Part shown: positions 33,982-44,600 of the stretch, in pieces | Layout: each line of letters starts with the position of its first letter | How positions within the stretch are numbered: position 1 is the stretch's first letter | From: Aulostomus chinensis | Taxonomy: Eukaryota > Chordata > Actinopteri > Syngnathiformes > Aulostomidae | Reading direction: 5' to 3' | DNA: 64,000 nt | Assembly (NCBI GenBank): GCA_037954235.1 | Contig: JBBMOA010000020.1 | Span: forward strand, 7,236,501 to 7,300,500 | Notes under the pieces: generated by a model | The model's database searches: none | The model's input: only the letters and a program-made list of their open reading frames with translations | What the model was told of the DNA's origin: nothing | Translations under genes and position numbers: made by a program

Positions 33982-34729
33982 TTAGTGTGTTTGTTCATCT
34001 TTTGCAAGTTCCTGTAAGAGTTGATTTTGAATGAGTGGAGGGACCTTTTTTGTATAGGCACTCGGTGCTCTACCAGTAATGACTGTTCTGAATGTCGACA
34101 CTGTGTTGATTGTTCATGCAGGTGAAATGCCGATACATTACTTGAGGTAAAGTCACCTGAAAAAGCCGCTGTGAATTCTTATGTAAAGTATAAGTTCATA
34201 TTAAGCTAAGTACCACCCTCCCCTTGGTTTTACTGTTTATGTTAAGTATAAAATTCAACAGTCACAGACCTGGAGAGGAAGACCTGGATACTCGCATTTC
34301 TCTTGTACATCTGCAGCCTTTTTTCAGCTCCCACACATACCCAAAATTCACAAACACATCATCTAGGCAGAACTAAGCCATTATTTATGATGTCTACATT
34401 ATTTATATTCACAAGATTTTTTGTATAAGTAGATTAAAAAAATGATATTTCTTATATTTATGTGTTGATCATTTTCTTTCAGAAACAATGTAAATATGAA
34501 ATACCTTAAGTTTTCTGCTTGGAGGTAAACAGTATACCAATTGACATTTCAATTTTGTTAATAGTAACTGACTGACAAATCATATGTAGTAGTACGAAAC
34601 AAGTTGAGACCCAACTTATACTTTATCTACAATGATACAAAGGATACTAATGTTGGATGGATATAGCATGAATATAATCTAAAATTACGTAAATTTTATT
34701 GCACAGCACATAGCTAATTTCAGGAAACA
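33982..34729. other. No recognisable feature
   Basis: AT-rich sequence without coding or repeat signal. Confidence 0.5.
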
Positions 34730-34740
34730 ATTCATTTTAC

Positions 34741-34854
34741 ACTGGCGACCTGTCCAGGGTGCACCCTGCCTCTCGCTCGTAGCCGCTGGGATAGGCTCCA
34801 GCCACCCTGCGACCCTTAACAGGAATAAACGGAAGACAATGGATGGATGGATGG
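34741..34854 (+). mobile_element. 5'-truncated SINE with perfect target duplication
   Basis: Only the last 114 bp of the SINE (actggcgacctgtccagg to ATGG repeats) are present, flanked by a perfect 11-bp duplication ATTCATTTTAC (34730-34740 and 34855-34865). The truncation therefore occurred during insertion, as with LINE-driven copying. Confidence 0.9.
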
Positions 34855-34924
34855 ATTCATTTTACAAAAGCCAAAAGGCGAGGCTCTCGATTTACTGGTC
34901 AATCTATGTTATAACCCTCACCTT

Positions 34925-35260
34925 TGGTCATGGGCTCTGGGTTAAAACTGAAAGAACAAGATCATGAATACAAGTGGCTGAATTTCCTCCGCAGGGTGGC
35001 TGGGTTCTCCCTTAGAGGTAGGGTGAGAAGCTCAGTCATTCAGGAGGGACTCAGAGTAGAGCCACTGCTCCTCCATGTCGAGAGGAGTCAGTTGAGATGG
35101 TTCGGGCATCTGGTAAGGATATCTCTTGGATGCCTCCCTCGGGAGGTGTTCCTCGGGCTGACCCAGGACATGCCGGAGGGATTATATCTCTCAGCAGGCC
35201 TGGGAACGCCTCGGGATTCCCCCAGAAGAGCTAGTGTAAGTGGCTGGTAAGGATTTGGGT
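34925..35260 (+). mobile_element. LINE 3'-end fragment (post-RT region)
   Basis: Translation FLRRVAGFSLRGRVRSSVIQ, then VERSQLRWFGHLVRI, is the C-terminal segment of the same fish APE-type LINE family that lies at 36437-38676. It starts abruptly at about 34960 and ends near 35250. Confidence 0.7.
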
Positions 35261-35564
35261 TAGTGTGAGACACACAAAAAATTTGGGGTTTTTCACATCA
35301 CTTGAGTCAGGTTTGCCCTTAACATCTTACAAATTTTTAAAAGATTTTCATAATGATTTAAGGTTGCTAATATCACTCGCTAAGCATGTGCCCATGACCG
35401 ATGTGAGTGGATCCTTAGGGGAGTCTTTCATTGTATTTGGATTCACTCGTCTAGTGCAGAAAGGCTAAGACTGCCGGGGGATCTCCCATGGTGCACTGGG
35501 CTTCTCTCTCTTCCTCTCTTTCCTCTCTGTCCTCCTGTGGACGTTATACATAATTCATACTCAT
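35261..35564. other. No recognisable feature
   Basis: Ends in a pyrimidine-rich tract (35500-35530). No coding signal. Confidence 0.45.
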
Positions 35565-35576
35565 ATGTGTTTCAAA

Positions 35577-35960
35577 GGGCTGCATGGTGGTGCAGTGGTT
35601 AGCACTTTGGCCTCACAGCAAGAATGTTCCGGGTTCGAGTCCCGACTCGGGTGCGGGATCTTTCTGTGTGGAGTTTGCATGTTCTCCCCGTGCCTGCGTG
35701 GGTTCTTTCCGGGTACTCCGGGTTCCTCCCACCGTCCAAAGACATGCAATGTGGGGACTAGGCTGATGGGATTCTCTAAATTGACCGTAGGTATGAATGT
35801 GAGTGTGAATGGTTGTTCGTCTCTGTATGTTGGCCCTGCGATGGATTGGCGACCTGTCCAGGGTGTACCCCGCCTCTCGCCCGTAGATGCTGGGATAGGC
35901 TCCAGCCCCCCGCGACCCTTTCTAGAAAGGAATAAGTGGAAGACAACGATGGATGGATGG
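35577..35960 (+). mobile_element. tRNA-derived SINE, full length
   Basis: Starts gggctgcatggtggtgcagt, ends (ATGG)n, with a perfect 12-bp target duplication ATGTGTTTCAAA (35565-35576 and 35961-35972). Both pol III box-like motifs are intact (B box gggttcgagtcc). The overlapping frames on both strands are SINE translations. Confidence 0.92.
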
Positions 35961-36309
35961 ATGTGTTTCAAACTCATCCTCTTCTTCAGGACCTTTGGGC
36001 TCCGCACATCCCAGATCCCGGGAGCTGCCGGAGGAGGCTACAGACCAGGGGCCTCATGTATCAATACTTACTTGGATCTCATGTAAAAAAAACGGCGGTC
36101 GCAAGAATCCCAAAAGTTGCACACGCGGAACCCCCCCGGATGTATCAGTCTGTGCGAGCACTGGAATCCACATGCGTTTCCTTGATACATCCCAATCAGC
36201 ATGGAATCTAGTGCAGATGTCGGAGTGATCGGGCCCTCTCCAGTTACGCTTACCTATAAATACGCAAATTTATTTAAATAGGGTCTCCGCTGTCCGCGCT
36301 TGCAAAACA

Positions 36310-36436
36310 ATGTCAAAGAAAGCCTGTCCAGTGGTGTCAGTACAAAAAAAAAGCCGTTGTGAGTGGGATATGGTGTGCAAGAGGGTGAATGCGGTGGGTT
36401 CGGAGCAATGCACCACCGTGGAGATTAAAAAAAAGG
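36310..36436 (+). pseudogene. Harbinger Myb/SANT-like protein, internal-deletion fragment
   Basis: Starts MSKK, then jumps directly to SVQKKSRCEWDMVCKRVNAV, the latter part of the Myb/SANT-like domain. Residues present in copy 1 (TACKLEVWVGEVE) are deleted. The frame ends where the LINE begins, at an A-run at about 36428-36434. Confidence 0.65.
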
Positions 36437-36859
36437 CTCCTCCTGGAACCGTCTACTTATCATGGTGGAGGAGTTTGAGTGCCCTAGTGACCCCAGGAGC
36501 AATGCTGTCGGGGGCATTTTGCCCCTGGTAGGGTCACCCAAGGCAGACTGGTCCTAGGCAAAGGGCAGGACAAAGAACGGTTCAACAAACCCCTCATGGA
36601 GAAAAGAAGATCAAGGAGTTTGTGTACCCAGCCCGAAGGGGCACCGGGGCCCTGCCCTGGAGCCAGGCCCGGGGTAGGAGCTCGAGGGTGAGCGCCTGGT
36701 GGCTGGGCCCCATGAACCAAGGCTGGGCCTAGCCCGAAAAGGAGACATGAACTCGTCCTCCCTTGGACCCACCACCCATAGGAGGAACCGAAAGGGTGCA
36801 TTGTGGCTTGGGTGGCAGTCCAAGGTGGGGGCCTCAGCTGTCTTACCCCCAGGTATGGA

Positions 36860-37420
36860 AGCTGGTTTTTGGGACATGGAACCTTAACTCTCTGGCGGGG
36901 AAGGAGCTGGAGCAGGTGGAAGAGGTTGAGCATTACGGGATAGATATAGTCTGCCTCACCTCGACACATAGCTCTGGGTCCGGAACCCAAGTCCTTGAGA
37001 GGGGTTGGACTCTCTCTTTTGCTGGAGTTGCTCCAGGTGAGAGGCGGAGGGCTGGAGTGGGCTTTTTGGTCACCCATAGACTCTCTGCCTGTATGTTGGG
37101 GTTTACCCCAGTGGATGAAAGGGTTACTTCCCTGCGCCTTCGGGTCAGAGAACCTGACGGTGGTCTGGGCTTATGCGCCAAACACCAGCTTGTACCAGAG
37201 TACCCACCCTTTTTGGAGTCCTTGGGAAGGGTACTGGAAGTTGCTCTGACTGGGGACTCCTGCTTGTCCTGCTGGGGGACTTCAACGCTCACGTGGGCAA
37301 TGACAGCGTGACCTGGAAGGGCGTGATTGGGAGGAACGGCAGGCCCGACCTGTACCTGAGTGGTGTGCAGTTATTGGGTTAGGGTTATCCCACCTCCGGC
37401 AGAGCTTTGACCACATCCCG
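36860..37420 (+). pseudogene. LINE endonuclease (APE-like), frameshifted
   Basis: Translation WNLNSLAGKELEQVEEVEHY, then DIVCLTSTHSSGSG, RRRAGVGFLVTH, GDFNAHVGNDSVTW (37275-37315, in another frame). LNS, the T.TH region and GDFN are APE-family motifs that nick target DNA to start insertion. At least two frameshifts (about 37140 and 37260) separate the blocks. The C-terminal part with the SDHH motif is missing. Confidence 0.75.
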
Positions 37421-37426
37421 GGGGCG

Positions 37427-38676
37427 GTGGGGGACATTGAGTCTGAATGGGCCATGTTCCGCTCTGCCATTGTCAAGGCGGCTGCTGTGAGCTGTGGCCC
37501 TAAGGCTGCTGGGGCCGGTCGCAGGGGTAATCCTCGAACCCGTTGGTGGACACCAGAGGTGAGGGGAGCCGTCAGGCTGAAGAAGGAAGCTTACAGGGCA
37601 TGGTTGGCCTGTGGGTCTCCAGAGGCAGCCAACCCGTACCGGCAGGCCAAGTGGTTTGCAGCCGCGGCAGTCGCCACGGCAAAAACTTGGGCATGGGAGG
37701 ACTTCGGTGAGCCCATGGAGAACGACAACCGGTTGGTTCTGAAAAGTTTCTGGGAAACCGTCCGTCACCTCAGGGGGGGAAGGCGGCAACTTGCCCACAT
37801 GGTTTACAGTGGGGACGGGAGACTGCTGATGTCAACTGGGGAGATAATTGGGTGGTGGAAGGGATACTTTGAGGAACTCCTCAATCCCACCAACACGTAC
37901 TCTATGGAGGAGACAGAGTTTGGGGAGTGCTTGGGTGGGGGGGGGGGGGTCGTCCAATCTCCGGGGCATAAGTTGCTGAAGCAGTTAAACAACTCCGCGG
38001 TGGCAGAGCTCCTGGGGTGGATGAGTCTGGTCCCCATCTTTAAGAAAGGGGACCAGAGGGTGTGTTCCAACTATCGGGGGATCACACTCCTCAGCCTCCC
38101 TGTTAAGGTCTACGCCAGGGTGCTGGAGAGGAGGGTCAGGGCGATAGTTGAACCTCAGATTGAGGAGGAGCAGTGTGGTTTTCGTCCCAGCCGTGGAACC
38201 GTGGATCAGCTCTTCACACTCGCTAGGTTGCTGGAGGGGGCATGGGAGTTTGCCCAACTAGTCCACATGTGTTTTGTGGATCTGGAGAAGGCTTATGACC
38301 GTGTTCCCAGGAGCACCCTGTGAGGGGTACTCTGGGAGTATGGGGTGGATGGTCCCTTACAAAGAGCCATGTGGTCTTTCTACCTGGGAGTGAGAGCCTG
38401 GTCTGCGTTGACGGCAGTAAGTCGGACTTGTTCCCGGTGAGGGTTGGATTCCGCCAAGGCTGCCCTTTGTCACTGGTTCTGTTCATAACCTTTACGGACA
38501 GAATTTCTAGGTGCAGCCGGGTGGGTGATGGAGGGGGTCGAGTTTGGTGGTAGGAGGATGTCGTCTCTGCTTTTTGCAGATGACGTTGTCCTCTTAGCTC
38601 CATCAGGTCATGACCTCCCGCTGGGACGGTTCGCAGCCGAATGTGAAGCTGCTGGGATGAGAATCAGCACCCTAAT
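37427..38676 (+). pseudogene. LINE reverse transcriptase, frameshifted
   Basis: 37427-38323 is one long frame of 298 residues: linker, then SLVPIFKKGDQRVCSNYRGI (RT motifs 0-1), EEEQCGFRPSRGT (motif 2), CFVDLEKAYDRVPRS (motif A with catalytic Asp). A TGA follows at 38321-38323. Other frames carry VGFRQGCPLS (motif B, about 38445) and SLLFADDVVLLA (motif C, about 38565). Between 37945 and 38005 there is a G-homopolymer and about 40 residues are missing. The element ends at EAAGMRIS. Confidence 0.85.
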
Positions 38677-38699
38677 TAAGCATATACTCACCCAGCAGC

Positions 38700-39290
38700 C
38701 AGTTGTCCGTCACGGCACCTGCCTGCAGCCTCTCCCCAACAGTGCTGTTGGACAGAATGTGTGAGTCGTGCGTTGAACCAGGCCACCACGCAACAATGCT
38801 GAGCAGATTCATCTATGCAACGCAGATGATCTGCACATTGATGGGGTGGAAAACCTTACGATTAACATAAACGTATTCCTCAAAGGACGGCACTTTTATT
38901 GCAACATGAGTGCAGTCAATGGCTCCGATTACATTAGAGAATCTGGCTATTGCTGCAAATTGCGCTTTAGTATTGGCCTGTTCAACCGCACCGTATGGGA
39001 ATTTAATGTACCTGCGGGAGAGGCAGATGATCAGGTCCACCACCCAGGGCATGGCCCGGCTGAGGGACCCAAAACCGGCTCTTCAGCCACTCGTCAAAGT
39101 TGTGGAGCAAGTCCTCCCGCTCCCTGCCAAATGCCACTCCCGTCTTATTGCACCGTTTTCTACATCCTCCAACAGCGTAAGTGCTGCCATTGTTGAAAGT
39201 TGCACATTCAGCACAATCTTGAAGGCTCTTGTGGTGTTTGTGTTTGTGTTGAAGGCTTTTTTGTGCCGATGTATGTGCGGTTGTCAAATA
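38700..39290 (-). pseudogene. HARBI1-type transposase relic (copy 2)
   Basis: Minus-strand 39052-38813 is open: VVDLIICLSRRYIKFPYGAV, then FSNVIGAIDCTHVAIKVPS and VNRKVFHPINVQ. GAIDCTH carries the first catalytic Asp of the Harbinger DDE triad. The upstream part (39287-39060) has lost the segment that copy 1 retains, and the downstream part with the second Asp and the Glu was lost or disrupted at the LINE border. Copies 1 and 2 have complementary deletions. Confidence 0.8.
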
Positions 39291-39568
39291 ATGTCAGTTA
39301 CCAAACACCACCACACTGTCTCCCATTCTTATGCAACACCAACATTTATAGTCGTTGTTGATGACTAAAGGTGTGTTCACACCAAATGCGACGCATGTGA
39401 GCACACCTTTACAGGTGCGTTAATGTGCTTAATAATAGAGAATGAGTGAAAGGTGCGTTCAGAGTGGAGTGCAGTACAAGTCAGGCCAGCAGGTGGGGCT
39501 TTCGTTGGTGCTGTCTACCTAATTATCTGTGCTCTGCCAGCAGAGGTCGTGCTTCACCACCAATCTTA

Positions 39569-39672
39569 GGGTGTCCGAATGGTACCGCCGTGTTTAGGTT
39601 GTAGAAGTAGGCTGTAGCTGTAGGTCGTAGCAGTTGGACGTAGGCTGCCACTTGGCAATTCGGACACAGCCC
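39569..39672. mobile_element. ISL2EU-like MITE, about 104 bp
   Basis: Terminal inverted repeats ggtgtccgaat (left) and attcggacac (right), with imperfect taggctg/taggtcg repeats inside. The terminal motif resembles ISL2EU elements (memory-based). A loosely related piece lies at 12750-12905. Confidence 0.55.
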
Positions 39673-39955
39673 CTCTATTTCCTTCTCTATATCTGTCTTT
39701 TTCCAGTCTCTTTGTCTCTGCCTTGCTTTCTGCTCTCTTCGCCCCCAACCGGTCAAAGCTGATGGCCATTCCCATTTAGCTTGGGTCTGCTTGACGTTCC
39801 TGCCTGTTAAAGGAAGGTTTTCGTCACCACTGTTGCAAGATGTGCTTGCTCATGGAGAGTTGTTGAGTGTGAAGGAAAGTGTTGCTAGACCCACTCTACT
39901 AACTTTTGTTGTGATTTGGAGCAATACAAATAAAACTGACTTGACTAATTGATTG
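39673..39955 (+). repeat. LINE/SINE tail repeat, copy 2
   Basis: Same order as 13182-13575: pyrimidine-rich stretch, aaccggtcaaagctgatggcc, gcctgttaaaggaaggtttt, tgcttgctcatggaga, gatttggagcaatacaaata and an AAACTGACTTGACT end. Confidence 0.65.
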
Positions 39956-40555
39956 TGCATTGTTAAAAAAAAGACAAACAAGCAAGAAAGTCACAACTGC
40001 CGTCAGGAAATAGGAGCCCCATATTAAGTCTGCCCACAGTTAATAGCTCGCATTCACATTCTATTCATTTCAGGAAAACAAATTTAGATGGATACCTTAG
40101 AAGAAAAAAATATTAGCATTTTTTGTTTTTAAGAGCAAATACTTTGGGTCCTGACTTTGTGGCAGCTGATTGCAAAGAAAATGTTTTAAAACAACCTAAA
40201 AGTATAGTATTGGTGTGTCTTTATATTTTAAATGCCAAACAGCACTTTTTTTTAGTATGCAGTGGCTTCATTTAAAAAAAAATTTAAAAATATTTTTTAA
40301 GACTAATTCCACACAACTCTCTAATATGTATCCCCAAATTAACAAGAGTTGGAAGCATTATAACACAAAACCACAGCCTGTCATTTTTTACTAAGAAAAT
40401 ATAGCTAATGGCTCTCTTCTTTCCTGACATGAACCAACTAGATCTCTTGATATAAATGTTGTTGCTGACCCATGACATTGTCCCACATGTCACTCTACTA
40501 AGGATGACTATCTCAAAAGTAGGGTTTTCAGCGCTTGAGATTTTTTTAGGGTCTG
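39956..40555. other. No recognisable feature
   Basis: AT-rich with T- and A-runs. The minus frame 40284-40562 has no family resemblance. Confidence 0.45.
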
Positions 40556-40856
40556 CTTCCATTCAGTTCCATGATGATCTTCTGCAGAGCCTCAAAGGTA
40601 CATATCAGATGAGGGGGGTAGCTGAGGTTGAGGTATAGACTAGTGCAAAATATATCCCAACAGCCAATGATACGTTACCCAGCTCGTCCAGGACTTGCAC
40701 ACCCTCCAAAATGACATCCACATACTCCTGGTCATCATCTGGCTCTGCGACTTCTTTATAAATGACAAAAATTCCAAAGACTGTCTCTATCGTTGCACCT
40801 TGCCTGCTTTCATCATCTGTGTCCTTGAAAAAGGAAATAAAGGACATAAATGTCAT
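40556..40856 (-). pseudogene. Relic of a protein family related to the SAMD3-like ORF
   Basis: Minus-strand translation DTDDESRQGATIETVFGIFV, then VDVILEGVQVLDELGNVSLA, and after a frameshift NLSYPPHLICTFEALQKII. This is the C-terminal segment of a multi-copy family in fish (from memory). Its layout (core strand, hydrophobic block, YP, helix) parallels the C-terminal exons at 22600-23394 (VDDTVIAIYV .. NIDYPVEMGA). Only a fragment; no ends of an element seen. Confidence 0.45.
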
Positions 40857-41052
40857 GTATGTAAACCAATCACATTTTTAGCTCATATATGAACATGACT
40901 GCTGCAAAACAGCAATCATTCATTTACTTGACATGGTGAAAAATTCAACAGGAGTATCTTTTGTGATTTCATGTCTGGTTTTATTTAAAAATGTAAGAAT
41001 AAGAACTGGAGGTTAACAAATAAATTACATACTTTATATTCTTTCACCAAGG

Positions 41053-41631
41053 TGGCACGGTGGTGCAGTGGTTAGCACTGTCGCCTCACAGCAAGTAATT
41101 TCCGGGTTCAAGTCCCGGCTCAGGCATGGGATCTTTCTGTGTGGAGTTTGCATGTTCTCCCTGTGCCTGTGTGGGCTCTCTCTGGGAACTCCAGCTTCTT
41201 CCCACAGTCCAAAGACATGCAAATGGGGACTAGGCCAATTGGATACTCTAAATCAGGGGTGTCAAACTGATCCAGTAAAGGGCCATGTGGCTGCAGTTTT
41301 TATTCCAAGCAAAAGTGACACTTGATCCAACCAATGAGTCGTGTGGACACAGCTTGATTGATTTAAGTAGATTCAGGTATTGCTTTTCCTCGGTTGGAAT
41401 GAAAATCTGCAGCCACTCGGCCCTTTACTGGATCAGTTTGACACCTTTGCTCTAAATTGACGGTAGGTATGACTGTGAGTGTGAATGGTTGTCTGTGTTG
41501 GTCCTGTGATGGACTGGTGACCCGTCCAGGATGTTCCCCACCTCTCACCCGTAAGCCACTGGGATAGGCTCAAGCCCCACTGCGACGCTTAACAGGAATA
41601 AATGGAAGAAAAAGGATGGGTGGATGGATGA
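41053..41631 (+). mobile_element. tRNA-derived SINE split by a hAT MITE
   Basis: Starts ggtggcacggtggtgcagtg, ends in ATGG repeats, target duplication TTTCACCAA (41044-41052 and 41632-41640). The body is interrupted between 41253 and 41450. Confidence 0.9.
41254..41449. mobile_element. hAT MITE, 196 bp, nested in a SINE
   Basis: Perfect 8-bp duplication CTCTAAAT (41246-41253 and 41450-41457). Long inverted repeats: caggggtgtcaaactgatcc at the left and, inward from the right, caaaggtgtcaaactgatcc, then agtaaagggcc on both sides. No coding sequence. Confidence 0.95.
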
Positions 41632-41640
41632 TTTCACCAA

Positions 41641-44600
41641 CTACTCAGGCTTTTTGTTTAGGTTCACACTGGGCTTTGAGGATGTATACTCTTTTGACAT
41701 CAGTGGTGGCAGTTTGAGTCAGCCACACAAAGTATGCCAAAAATAAGGAAAACCATTTTAACCAAAGGGAGAGTAGATGTCAAACATAATGCAACTTTGA
41801 ACAAGGAGCACTCATCATAAAAAAGTAGCAATGTAATATAACATGACAACAGGTAGATTGTGTCCAGGGGTTTTACATACAGGTAACTGAAAGTGAAGTG
41901 GTGTGTAAGCAGCTGCATCCTGAGTCACATGTCAGCCTCATCAGTTGATGTCCATGGTTTAAATGGAAACACGAAATGTTGATTGTATTACAACGTCTGA
42001 ACATGAGAAAAGCCAATATACAGATTATTATTATTGCAGGTTGTTCTCTTCTGCTTTTAATATTTGACCGAACAACAAGAGGAAAGTATTGCCAGATCCA
42101 CCACTCACTCTCAGATGTCTCTTGTCCTTCAGCTGATATCTCCACTCAAACACCAGACATGATCAAAAACAAGACTGTTATTCCTTTACTGTTCCACAAC
42201 AACAAATCATCTGTTTCATCTCTGCAGATTTTAGCCACATGCTCGCGAGTGATGTAATAAATATAAAATGACCTGGGCAGGACACTGTTGGATATTATGA
42301 TTCGACTGGAGCCACAAACCACCAGGAAACGAAGCTTCGATAAATTGTTGTCGTTTATTGTCAACTTGTTTAGCAGTTGATGCCACTGAGTGCCATAGTT
42401 CCAAAAGAAATAAAATGATAAATTATGCCTGATGCATGCAAATTAAATACAGTTCATATTTTAAATCAACATGCTAGAAACAATATCCATAAAGCAAATA
42501 AACCAAACATTACTCCTTAACAATTGCATGTGTAGATAAATTTATCATTTGCAAGGCGTAGTAGCAGCTCAGCTTAGTATAACAAGATGAACTAGTACAA
42601 GGCTGACCAAGAAGTATACAACGGGATGATCTGACTCAGGTATCACCCCTCCCCTGCAGCTAACAAGACATAATAATTACAGAAGTAGCATGACAGAGCG
42701 AGCGAAACCAACAGAATGCGTCAGACACAGACAGGACAGAGTAGAGTTGTGAAAACAAGGAAAACAGATAAAGTTGCTTCCACAGCCTCAACGTCACCGA
42801 GACTATCAGAAGAAGTGGGACAGGAACAGATGATGCTGGCACGCCGACCAGCTAGAAGAATCTGCCTGATGACAACGAAGATCAAAAATACACACTTGCA
42901 TGCATAAGCGATCACATAAGCACCTCCCTGTAACACAGAAATACTTGAGAAATAGTTAGATCGTTGAACTTCTTGCCCCAATGCCAGGGGATGACACATC
43001 TGGGTATGCTGACTCCAGGATAAGGGAAGATGATCTCCAGAGCTCTGTATTCTTTTCTGTTGATCTGAATAAATTCTTGTGAACTAACCAGAACTTGTCC
43101 TCCCAAGATTTTGAACAACACAATATATACTCTGTGGGTCCTTCTGATTGATTAATGATGACTTGTTGAAAAATTCCTACACATGTTAATGTACTAAACT
43201 TAAACATCATAATGCATATAAATAAGTCAGGGTTTACTCACAATGAAACAACTCAAAGATGCATGGCAAACTCAGGTGAGCACCAACATACCCAGCCTGG
43301 AGAAAAAGGAAAAAGGAGGGAAGCCCTCATCCAGGCCTCTATTTGTAAGGTGGGAGGGAACAGTGGGCGGAGCGCCAGTCCCCATCCTCCTTGGTTTCTG
43401 GGAGGGCAGGAGGTCACAGACTTAACAGTTTCTAACAGACACTGTTACAGAGGAATGAATCAACCGATTTTATTTTTTTGTGTGAGGCGTGTGAGAGGTT
43501 ATTTAGTAATTTCAGGATTCACCAGTACATTAGTATGCTGGGATTTTCTCTTAAATACAATCAAAATCCATGAGAGGTGCAGATTGCTGATGACTCACAG
43601 AGCAGACTGGAGTGCTTAGCATCACAGTCACCTGTGAAAGCCACAGCAGGGCCACTGCAGATTATGGAGATTAATTTTAAGCTGAAAGATACTGGATTTA
43701 ATTGATGTTTTAGTGTGCATGTTAACTGGCACAGATGAATAAATGAACCTTTGTGTTACATGTGGGAGGCAGTGTCAGGTTGCGCACTCTCAAGGGGTGC
43801 AACAGGATGCAACACCTGACAATTACATTCCCAGTTACGCCAGTATCCTCTCACCAGTCCATGTTAACCAAGTCCTCTCTATTTTTTGATGTTTCACGGT
43901 GCGCTTATCGCACACATACACAGCTCATTATTCTCTTTCTTTGGTTTTATTGGCCCCTGAATTCCATTATTTTCACTCGTAAATAATTCTGCAAAAGTTT
44001 TTACATTCATCTGTTTCTGAGAGCATGACATCAGTTACAGTGTGCCTAAAGGTCTTCTTCCTCTTTCATTTTCATGCATGGAACTGGGGGCCAGCAGCTG
44101 CCCAACATCCACTATCATGGATGGTAGATTGCCACCTGGGACTTGAGTCAGTAAATCACATTGTAGTGATTAGAATAACATGTAGACACTACCAGATTGT
44201 GTATGTATTAAATACCTGTCAACACTCCACATATTCAAATGGAAGAGGGTGGCAGTTCATAAAACAGCGATCTAATTGTTACATAAATGATGAAACCATA
44301 ACAACATCAACAACAAACTATTTTGGCTCTAGTTTGTATGATGAAGTGTTGTAAACAGAACTTGAATAGTATTTCAACCCATATGCCCATGTGAGAAAAG
44401 AAATAGTAACACACTTGTACTTACTTTGGATGCTTATTTGATTTCAATATTTATACATTTATATATTCTTGTTTACCTCTCTAACTTTGTTAACAAAGTC
44501 ATTACTTTTTTTTCAAGTGTAGTACCATATAGATAATAGTTCAAACTAAGTACATATTAGCTTAATCTTTCAAATAATGTTGGGTTGCAGACAGAACCTG

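Larger units (their letters stand above)
36437..38676 (+). mobile_element. APE-type LINE (fish non-LTR retrotransposon), 3' end missing
   Basis: A 5' leader (ggctcctcctggaaccgtct onward), an apurinic-endonuclease-like region and a reverse transcriptase follow in the usual LINE order. The element stops inside the coding region just after the FADD motif, where Harbinger sequence resumes. The unusual loss of the 3' rather than the 5' end suggests a later deletion. Fragments of the same family at 34925-35260 and 45540-46075 supply the C-terminal part. Confidence 0.8.
36049..39318. mobile_element. PIF/Harbinger DNA transposon, copy 2, right-truncated, with nested LINE
   Basis: The left end gggcctcatgtatcaatact matches copy 1, preceded by CAG; the flank acagacCAG resembles the reverse of the Harbinger target (AAAAGACCWG). 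The Myb-like gene starts at 36310, a LINE follows at 36437, and the transposase lies on the minus strand at 38813-39290. Homology with copy 1 ends at about 39318, so the right terminal repeat is missing. Confidence 0.8.

Noticed and set aside
35561..36086. Reading frames of 148 and 173 codons on opposite strands
   Set aside because: They lie inside a SINE; similar frames (MVSTVASQQ type, FCVEFACSPR type) recur in every SINE copy in the window.
36484..37077. A 197-codon minus-strand protein
   Set aside because: It is antisense to the leader and endonuclease of the LINE and has no features of its own.
41900..43440. A host exon or LTR retrotransposon suggested by overlapping frames on both strands
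   Set aside because: No domain motif, splice pattern, primer site or paired repeats could be recognised.
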